From Acidobacteriota bacterium (GTDB taxonomy: Bacteria > Acidobacteriota > Terriglobia > Terriglobales > Acidobacteriaceae): a stretch of DNA of 19,274 nucleotides. The stretch covers positions 1 to 19,274 of the forward strand of contig JAJZAL010000081.1 in the NCBI GenBank assembly GCA_021799405.1. Reading direction: 5' to 3'. Under the pieces are notes generated by a model, which saw nothing but the letters and a program-made list of their open reading frames with translations, did not search any database and had not been told where the DNA came from. The position numbers and the translations under genes were made by a program. This document shows, piece by piece, positions 14,920-19,274 of the stretch; position 1 is the first letter of the stretch; the number at the start of each line of letters is the position of its first letter.

Positions 14920-15002
14920 ATTTTTTCAGGTTATTATTTAAATAACTTTCCTGAGATATTATGCTAGGTGTAAAATCAGTAAAATCGCGGCTTTTATGTT
15001 GA
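14920..15002. other. AT-rich tract next to the repeat array
   Basis: The run TTTTTTCAGGTTATTATTTA and the following AAATAACTTTCC, then GAGATATTATG, make this the most AT-rich stretch of the window after the abiE promoter region. No gene is visible. An AT-rich tract beside repeats is typical of origins and of strong regulatory regions. Confidence 0.4.
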
Positions 15003-15362
15003 TTACAGTAACAATATTGTTAGCGCAATCGAACTGAATTTGTCGTCGGAGTAGATCTTCGTGCCGCCGTGCCACCGGCTGGTTGATCGAGTTGCCGCCC
15101 GAGCGATTTGCTGGCAGAGAAAACGCGCAACCCTCTCCCGCAGGGGCCGCATCACGCTGAAACATCCCAGCTTTCGGCCAAAGGCATTGTAGAGTCCTGT
15201 CAGCGTGGGGTTTGTCTTTTGCTTGGAGCTTCTTCGGAACCAACTTCTCAACGGGGGAAAGAAGTGCTTCCCCCAGCCGAGATTTGGATTTGCATGCCAC
15301 CCCTTCCCTGCGATCTTGGGATCGTCAGCCACAAGCAGTCGTTGAAGAGCAGGTGAGATCAA
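15003..15362 (-). CDS. Uncertain basic hypothetical ORF, 119 aa
   Basis: The ORF begins at a TTG without a clear ribosome binding site and encodes a basic protein of no known family (PKIAGKGWHANPNLGWGKHF, then RSWFRRSSKQKTNPTLTGLY). Two other frames are also open for long distances here, which weakens the case for coding. It follows the broken small gene at 15388-15608 on the same strand and might be a decayed tail of the same operon. No domain, signal peptide or membrane segment is visible, apart from a short hydrophobic C-terminus. Confidence 0.25.
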   Translation of the reverse strand: MISPALQRLLVADDPKIAGKGWHANPNLGWGKHFFPPLRSWFRRSSKQKTNPTLTGLYNAFGRKLGCFSVMRPLRERVARFLCQQIARAATRSTSRWHGGTKIYSDDKFSSIALTILLL

Positions 15363-15387
15363 GTCTCAGCGCGACGATCCGAAAAGA

Positions 15388-15608
15388 TCACCTCCCGGCA
15401 TCTATGAATCGCGTCGCCACCTCCTGCCACGACTCCACATCCTCGACATCCGGTCCGAACAGAGCGTCATACATCAGCTCGACACTCTACTGATGGAGGA
15501 TTCGTTCTCCCTCGGAGATCGTCAGCATTGCCTGATACGACTTCGTTCGTACGATATTGGTGGTGCATTTTTCATCGGCGTGCCGATCCATACTGTGTTT
15601 TCATCCAT
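15388..15608 (-). pseudogene. Broken small gene with a frameshift and a nonsense codon
   Basis: An ATG at 15608 with GGAG 7 nt upstream starts MDENTVWIGTPMK and then runs to a stop at 15522 in that frame. Slipping back one base in the A5 run after GATG continues as NIVRTKSYQAMLTISEGERI, then LHQ, a TAG at 15487-15489, then SVELMYDALFGPDVEDVESW, QEVATRFIDAGR and a TGA at 15388. The joined peptide of about 75 residues reads like a real small helical protein, which I do not recognise. One indel plus one stop would explain the break. The gene lies 70 bp downstream of the Rad52-like gene, in operon-like order. Translation could also restart at the internal Met of MYDALFG. Confidence 0.4.
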
Positions 15609-15677
15609 TTTGTTTCTCCGGAAAATGAGCAATGTGTGACGCTGCACATGTTGCGGTGGAAGATCGCCGGAGAAGGA

Positions 15678-16286
15678 TCACTCCGATGATTCCGTACTTC
15701 GCTGAGTGGCAGGAGTTTGATGGTGAGGGATGGTCGACACGCCCTCGGGAATCGCCAACCTATCCTTAGCCCAGCTGCTGAGTTGTGTGGATGGATTGGT
15801 CGTGGGCAGGCGGGAAGTACTCCCGATGTCGCCGTCGATCCCTTGGTACTTGTGATCAGGCGGCGTCGCTGATAGACGCTTCGGTTCTCCGCGAATATTG
15901 ATGGCAATCCAGATTGGCTGGATCTTTTTGCCAACTCCGGCCTTGATGCAGGCACTCTGAAATGCTTTTGCTTTTGCCCGCTCGGGAGCTGCCCTGGCGT
16001 CTACGGGCATCTTTCCCCGACCGCGAAAACGACCCACTCCAGGAAGGGAGAGAATACACTCGGCGGTCATTCGCCGATCCCTGCTGGTGTCTGAAAGAAT
16101 CCGCAAGCTGTAGGTCCACCGACCAAGCACATTGGTCAGGCGCCGGTGGTAGGCCGAGAGCCGCACTATGGGGGAGAACTCACACGCAGAGTTGTCGGGG
16201 CTGATTGAGGTTACACGCCAGACAATTTCGTTGGCGGTGAAGGCTCGGGCGAGAGCGCCGCGTACCTGCGTAGCGCCTGGATTCAT
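15678..16286 (-). CDS. Rad52-like single-strand annealing protein (probable)
   Basis: The protein has 202 residues with the layout of Rad52/22-type annealing proteins. Family-like segments are ARAFTANEIVWRVTSISPD (about 13-31), VRLSAYHRRLTNVLGRWTYS (41-60), a strand with CILSLPGVGRFRGRGK (77-92), then AAPERAKAKAFQSACIKAGV (99-118) followed by GKKIQPIWIAIN. In the family the central helix and the A-x-K-A-F-x-x-A-C/G-x-x-x-G-x-G segment support single-strand binding. Such proteins help phages and mobile elements to anneal DNA ends. The C-terminal 65 residues are polar and probably disordered. The ATG at 16286 has AAAGGA upstream. The assignment is by pattern only, so another nucleic-acid-binding family remains possible. 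Confidence 0.55.
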   Translation of the reverse strand: MNPGATQVRGALARAFTANEIVWRVTSISPDNSACEFSPIVRLSAYHRRLTNVLGRWTYSLRILSDTSRDRRMTAECILSLPGVGRFRGRGKMPVDARAAPERAKAKAFQSACIKAGVGKKIQPIWIAINIRGEPKRLSATPPDHKYQGIDGDIGSTSRLPTTNPSTQLSSWAKDRLAIPEGVSTIPHHQTPATQRSTESSE

Positions 16287-16355
16287 AATTATCCTTTCTG
16301 TTTTGGGTAGACCGAGGGACGTTCGGAGATGAAGTGAGTGTGATAACGGAATGCA

Positions 16356-16832
16356 TTAGTGCTTCGGACGGTGACCGAGGTGCCAGAAGCCGGGTTGCGC
16401 CGGGCATGGATAGACATGAAGATCCGGATCGTTTTGTCGAGAACGGACCTCATCGGCCATCTCGCGTGTCGGCCATGAGCGTTTTGGCATGCCTCTGGCG
16501 ATACGGCATTTCGTACAGGGAGGGGTCTCTGGCGGCCAGTGACGGACCTTCTCCTGATACCTCGCGCGCTTTTCCGGATGGATTGCTGGCCCTCTGTAGG
16601 CCGGCGGCGGTACCGGGATCAGTTGGATCGCTGCCGACTGCACTCCCACCTCCCGAATCCGTCGTCGACCATCCACCCGCGCGCGGCGGCGAACCTCGGG
16701 TTCGAGACTCGTGTACTGTTCCAGAAGAAACTTGAAGTACTCGCTGTAGGTTGAGCCTCGAACGATCGGGATCAGGCCCGCGCACTCGATGAAGATGGCC
16801 ACACGCGCGGCACGCATTCTTGCACTGTTCAC
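16356..16832 (-). CDS. Small zinc-ribbon protein, 158 aa
   Basis: The GTG start at 16832 is fixed by GGGAGG 7 nt upstream. The C-terminal third has Cys106 and Cys109 (PPCTKCRIARGM), then Cys143 in HVYPCPAQPGFWHLGH with His151 and His154. This is the C-x-x-C ... Y-x-C-P-x-x-x-x-x-W-H-L pattern seen in small zinc-ribbon proteins of phages and mobile elements. The N-terminus (about 11-42) is helical with a hydrophobic stretch, and the middle is strongly basic (RRRARVDGRRRIR), suggesting nucleic-acid binding. It lies 70 bp upstream of the Rad52-like gene and is probably co-transcribed with it. The specific function is unknown. Confidence 0.6.
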   Translation of the reverse strand: MNSARMRAARVAIFIECAGLIPIVRGSTYSEYFKFLLEQYTSLEPEVRRRARVDGRRRIREVGVQSAAIQLIPVPPPAYRGPAIHPEKRARYQEKVRHWPPETPPCTKCRIARGMPKRSWPTREMADEVRSRQNDPDLHVYPCPAQPGFWHLGHRPKH

Positions 16833-16934
16833 CTTCGCACCTCCCTTCGTGTGAACTCTGAGCGCAATCGTCGTGCGGACTTCAGGAAGGACGACTCCGC
16901 TTCCGGCTCGCGTCGACTTTCCGCAGGTAGTTGC

Positions 16935-17378
16935 TCAGTATCCCTGGCTCAGAGCCTCCAGGAGCCTGAGCACATTCTTCAGGCTAACGATGCCGTTCTC
17001 CAGACAATAGGCCAGCGGTGTCGTTCCAGCGAACATCTCGTTGGTATTCGGGCGGGTCATCCAGACATCCGCGAGGCTGTTCCCAAACACAGTGTGCAAT
17101 GCCTTGAAGATTCCGATCAGGTAGGAAATCCGCATCAGAGCTTCCTCAGGCAATTCTTCATGGGGCGTGGCATCTTTCATTGCGGCGTAGAGATCGGAAG
17201 AGATTCCGCCCAATAGGTTCCGAGCATCTTCGTCGCTGATATTCCAGACCTTTATGATGGCCGCGAAGCCATCCTCAGCACACGGCGTGAGCCGGGCCTT
17301 CGATTGACGGACAGAGAGGGCTACGATCGATTCCATAGTGTGGTCAAGAATGTTTGAGGTCTTTGAAATTTTCTTCAT
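16935..17378 (-). CDS. MbcA/ParS/Xre-family antitoxin-like protein (DUF2384 type), orphan
   Basis: This is a 147-residue protein with a clear MbcA/ParS-type C-terminal domain: VWNISDEDARNLLGGIS (about 44-60), ALMRISYLIGIFKALHTVFG (80-99), DVWMTRPNTNEMFAGTTPLA (104-123), then NGIVSLKNVLRLLEAL. Such proteins normally neutralise a RES-domain toxin that consumes NAD and is encoded next to them. No RES-domain gene is visible on either side, so this copy is an orphan: a regulator, a defence against RES toxins, or the survivor of a broken pair. The ATG at 17378 has a weak ribosome binding site; a Met at 17336 is an alternative start. It lies in the minus-strand cargo operon after the acidic small gene. 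Confidence 0.8.
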   Translation of the reverse strand: MKKISKTSNILDHTMESIVALSVRQSKARLTPCAEDGFAAIIKVWNISDEDARNLLGGISSDLYAAMKDATPHEELPEEALMRISYLIGIFKALHTVFGNSLADVWMTRPNTNEMFAGTTPLAYCLENGIVSLKNVLRLLEALSQGY

Positions 17379-17455
17379 GAGTAAGCCATTTGATTTTCCG
17401 GATAGAAACTGCGTTGCGGCTATTACCGACCGGTCTAGTAATGGCCGCCGCAGGG

Positions 17456-17707
17456 TTACATAACGTATACGTTTTCGAAGATGATATCCATTTCCGGCAA
17501 TGAATCTGACATGGTGATGAAATCACCCTCGTCGAAGAGCTCGGAACCCTCATTCTGATCGCACGTGTCCATTTCCTGTGAGCGATCCTGAGCCATCAGC
17601 GCGGTGTCTGCCACGGAATGCTCTTTGACCGCAATTGTCATTTTGGCCGAAGCCTCTGGTGCCCCCTCCGTTTCCTGGGGCTGTTGTTTTTCATCAATCG
17701 ATTGCAT
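17456..17707 (-). CDS. Small highly acidic protein, 83 aa, unknown
   Basis: The ATG at 17707 has GAGG 9 nt upstream. The protein has about 20 Asp/Glu and only 4 Lys/Arg, with a dense acidic stretch (NEGSELFDEGDFITMSDSLP, then EMDIIFENVY) ending in a short hydrophobic tail. I recognise no family. Small acidic proteins encoded on mobile elements are sometimes DNA mimics or inhibitors of host defence; nothing here proves that. The gene sits directly after the zinc-ribbon XRE regulator, 111 bp downstream on the same strand. The codons NVYV contain a 12-bp palindrome, but such palindromes are expected by chance at this window size. Confidence 0.5.
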   Translation of the reverse strand: MQSIDEKQQPQETEGAPEASAKMTIAVKEHSVADTALMAQDRSQEMDTCDQNEGSELFDEGDFITMSDSLPEMDIIFENVYVM

Positions 17708-17818
17708 CTAATTTAACCTCGTCAGCCGCGTTCACCGCGACAGCAATGAAGAGATCATGACACGAAGAAGCACCGGGAAGGCCTGCTTCTTCTGTTTGTG
17801 CGTGCGTGATAACGCACA

Positions 17819-18265
17819 TCAAGGTGACAAACGATTTCCGCGTCCAGGCGGGATGTTGTTTGAGGTGGATGGGCACTCTGTGGGCCGATAACAAATGCGA
17901 AGGATAATCATATCGGTACCGAGGGCTGCAATGCAGCGAAGCAGGAAATCGCTGCGCGGCAGCAGGCGCTCTCGCTCGATGCGCGATAGATGGGTGCGGT
18001 GAGTCGCGAGCCGGTTAGCCAGTGCAACTTGTGTCAAGCCCTGCTTCTGGCGCAATTCGCGAATTATGGAACCGACCGTTTGCCGGCTTAGGTACACCAC
18101 AGACGATTCAGATTCGAGTTCTGGGTCGAAGAGGGAAAAGTCATAGTAGGTGATGCCCAGTGGTTGTCGGCAGCGGCGGCATTTTGTATCGCCACGGATG
18201 AACTGTCTCAGATGACAGTGAGGACAGGCGGCAATGTCCCGGAAGGGAAGTGTTCTGTTGTTCAA
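17819..18265 (-). CDS. XRE-family regulator with N-terminal zinc ribbon
   Basis: The protein has 148 residues. The N-terminus carries a zinc ribbon: Cys14 and Cys17 (ACPHCHLRQF), then Cys29 and Cys32 (KCRRCRQPLG). Residues about 64-122 form a lambda-repressor-like HTH: GSIIRELRQKQGLTQVALAN, then RLATHRTHLSRIERERLLPR. It probably represses its own operon. No in-frame ATG exists near the start; the TTG at 18265 with GGAG 7 nt upstream is the best choice, because the upstream ATG (in CCATGGAG) is out of frame. It is the first gene of the minus-strand cargo block, as expected for a master regulator. A small dyad at 18311-18325 upstream could be its operator. Confidence 0.75.
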   Translation of the reverse strand: MNNRTLPFRDIAACPHCHLRQFIRGDTKCRRCRQPLGITYYDFSLFDPELESESSVVYLSRQTVGSIIRELRQKQGLTQVALANRLATHRTHLSRIERERLLPRSDFLLRCIAALGTDMIILRICYRPTECPSTSNNIPPGRGNRLSP

Positions 18266-18310
18266 ATAGGGGCTCCATGGACAAGCACCATCAACGAATG
18301 TCCGAAATAA

Positions 18311-18325
18311 TCGACTAATCGTCGA
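18311..18325. promoter_or_regulatory. Candidate operator dyad upstream of the XRE gene
   Basis: TCGAC and GTCGA flank a 5-nt spacer (TAATC) about 45 bp upstream of the TTG start. Position and symmetry suit an autoregulatory XRE site, but five-base arms alone are not significant. Confidence 0.3.
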
Positions 18326-18457
18326 ATGGCTTGTCTGTTTATCTGAGCGAGTCAGGCTTGGAAATGAGGGAGTGAGGATAACGGCAGGATGAGTGTGACG
18401 TGAGCGCTATGTAGACCCCATCTTGTGCAGTGCGTCGTCGAGGCGCAGTGTAGAGGG

Positions 18458-18790
18458 ATGAATCGTGCGCGAACGGAGCAATAGTCGAAGTGACGAGGGT
18501 TGGTTTCGGAGCAGGTTGCGAGCGGGTAGAGTGTAGCGGTGTTCTGCCGTGAGCGGGGTATTCTCGAGTGGCAGTTGTACGAGTGGAAGAAGCGCTTGCG
18601 CCAGGAAGAAGAGGCACAGTTCCTGGCCGTAGAGTTAAAGCGCAGTGAAGCGGCGGTCGAGGCGGTGCCACTGGTGGCCGGCAAGGCGATTGAAATCCGG
18701 CTGCCGAAAAGGTACAGCCTGATGGTGGAGCCGGGCTTCGACGCGACGCATTTGCGCGCCTTGCTTTCCATATTGGAAGGGGAAGCATGA
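18458..18790 (+). pseudogene. tnpA: IS66 tnpA with three in-frame stop codons
   Basis: An ATG at 18458 opens a frame that reads MNRARTEQ-stop-SK-stop-RGLVSEQVASG-stop-SVAVFCRERGILEWQL and continues as a normal IS66 TnpA to the TGA at 18790. The stops are TAG (18482-18484), TGA (18491-18493) and TAG (18527-18529). The last part, EWKKRLRQEEEAQFLAVEL, then KAIEIRLPKRYSLMVEPGFD, then LRALLSILEG, matches TnpA of the family, whose N-terminus is a DNA-binding HTH. Trp fits all three stop positions, each one G-to-A change from TGG. Only the C-terminal 83 residues could be made, from a GTG at 18539, without the HTH. The end overlaps tnpB by ATGA. Confidence 0.75.
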
Positions 18791-19200
18791 TCGGCCTGCC
18801 CAGTTTACGTGCGCTCGACCGCACGCAGGGGCCGCGCATCTGGCTGGCGGTTGAGTCAACCGACATGCGCTGTGGGTTCGATCGTTTGGCCGAACGGGTG
18901 CGTGCGGTGATCGGCCAGGATCCCATGAGCGATAGCCTTTTCATTTTTCGCTCGCGCCGAGGCGACAGATTGAAGATCCTGCTATGGGACCGCGACGGGT
19001 TCGTACTTTGGTATAAGCGGCTTGAGACTGGAGTTTTCAAACTTCCGCGGGTTAAGGATGGAGCACGCTCAGTTGAGTTAAGGGCCAGCGAACTGGCGAT
19101 GATCCTGGACGGGATCGACATGACGAAGCTGAAGCGGGTGCCGCGCTACGAGCGAGCAGCGAGAACCAGAGAAGCCAACGAAGAAAAGATCGCAGTATAA
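18787..19200 (+). CDS. tnpB: IS66 family accessory protein TnpB
   Basis: This is a full-length, 137-residue IS66 TnpB (Orf2 family). Signature segments are RIWLAVESTDMRCGFDRLAE (about 17-36), then MSDSLFIFRSRRGDRLKILL (47-66), then WDRDGFVLWYKRLETGVFKL (67-86), then VELRASELAMILDGID. It is required with TnpA and TnpC for transposition of IS66 elements; its exact biochemical role is unresolved. The ATG overlaps the tnpA stop (ATGA), so its translation normally depends on tnpA being read, and the stops in tnpA may reduce it. No damage is seen in this gene. The reverse-strand ORF of 260 codons covering it is a shadow. Confidence 0.9.
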   Translation: MIGLPSLRALDRTQGPRIWLAVESTDMRCGFDRLAERVRAVIGQDPMSDSLFIFRSRRGDRLKILLWDRDGFVLWYKRLETGVFKLPRVKDGARSVELRASELAMILDGIDMTKLKRVPRYERAARTREANEEKIAV

Positions 19201-19234
19201 ATAACTCTGTCTCCACTTATGCGTCTACTTATAT

Positions 19235-19274
19235 GTGGATCAGGCCTACAAGTTAGTCGAGTTGCCCGATGACA
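19235..19274 (+). CDS. tnpC: Possible start of IS66 tnpC transposase (partial)
   Basis: After tnpB, a GTG at 19235 opens a frame reading (M)DQAYKLVELPDD to the window edge. In IS66 elements tnpC, the DDE transposase, follows tnpB closely, and its first residues often contain LP-D. The spacing of 34 bp fits. Only 13 codons are visible, and no ribosome binding site is obvious. Confidence 0.45.
   Translation, partial: MDQAYKLVELPDD

Larger units (their letters stand above)
18400..19274 (+). mobile_element. IS66-family element (left part, runs off the window)
   Basis: The IS66-type gene order tnpA-tnpB-tnpC is present on the plus strand. The left end is not certain; GTGAGCGCTATGTAGACCCC at 18400-18419 resembles IS66-type termini (GTAAGCG...) and is taken as a provisional boundary. 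The right end lies outside the window. The decayed tnpA suggests that this copy is not autonomous. Confidence 0.7.

Noticed and set aside
15572..15955. 127-codon minus-strand ORF overlapping the Rad52-like gene
   Set aside because: It is in another frame of the same strand, rich in Ser/Arg/Pro, and the overlapping frame has family-like motifs and a ribosome binding site.
17462..17473. 12-bp perfect palindrome AACGTATACGTT
   Set aside because: Several perfect 12-bp palindromes are expected by chance in 19 kb, and this one is made of codons of the acidic small gene.
18339..19121. Long 260-codon minus-strand ORF across the IS66 genes
   Set aside because: It is the reverse-strand shadow of tnpA/tnpB, which match IS66 proteins; its own translation is Ser/Arg/Pro-rich without a domain.

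Overview
This is an accessory, mobile-element-rich region of a GC-rich bacterial chromosome. The types of gene suggest an acidobacterium: paired divergent tyrosine recombinases, a four-helix bundle intervening-sequence protein, an HTH protein beginning its domain with FTPKEIAKLW, and a remnant of a SpoIIE/RsbU-type phosphatase. The taxon is an inference from style only, because the window has no rRNA or other marker gene. No tRNA, rRNA or CRISPR array was recognised.

Left flank (1-840): the last 51 codons of a LysR-type regulator, then a fragment of a PP2C/SpoIIE-type phosphatase gene on the other strand, then non-coding DNA with an imperfect 44-bp direct repeat. An IS91-like element follows (about 841-3266). 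It has two translationally coupled genes, an XerC/D-type integrase and an HUH transposase, enclosed by a 22-bp inverted repeat that matches at 20 positions.

Defence-like cassette (3715-5915, plus strand): an AbiEi-type antitoxin/repressor whose stop codon overlaps the start of an AbiEii-type nucleotidyltransferase toxin. The toxin is much longer than usual, because it carries what looks like a WYL domain and a C-terminal CCHC zinc finger. To its right is a chimeric relic: the N-terminal half of a phage-type integrase joined in frame to a possible outer-membrane-protein fragment.

Recombinase block (6987-13003, all minus strand): in transcription order, a 595-aa and a 574-aa divergent tyrosine recombinase that look like paralogues of each other, a small HTH protein resembling an excisionase, and a canonical 428-aa tyrosine recombinase. 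A perfect 10+6+10 inverted repeat, with the geometry of a tyrosine-recombinase core site, lies between the first two genes. More small dyads lie in the other gaps.

Cargo block (13629-18265, all minus strand): in transcription order, an XRE regulator with a zinc ribbon, an 83-aa acidic protein, an orphan MbcA/ParS-type antitoxin, a zinc-ribbon protein, a Rad52-like annealing protein, a broken small gene and a doubtful basic ORF. Next come an AT-rich stretch with a 10-bp-period array of GTATGGC repeats, a four-helix bundle protein and an unknown 175-aa protein. Recombinases, a likely excisionase, a single-strand annealing protein and an iteron-like array together suggest an integrated mobile element (inference). 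The right edge is an IS66-family element whose tnpA has three in-frame stops, each where a Trp codon is likely; tnpB is intact and tnpC runs off the window.
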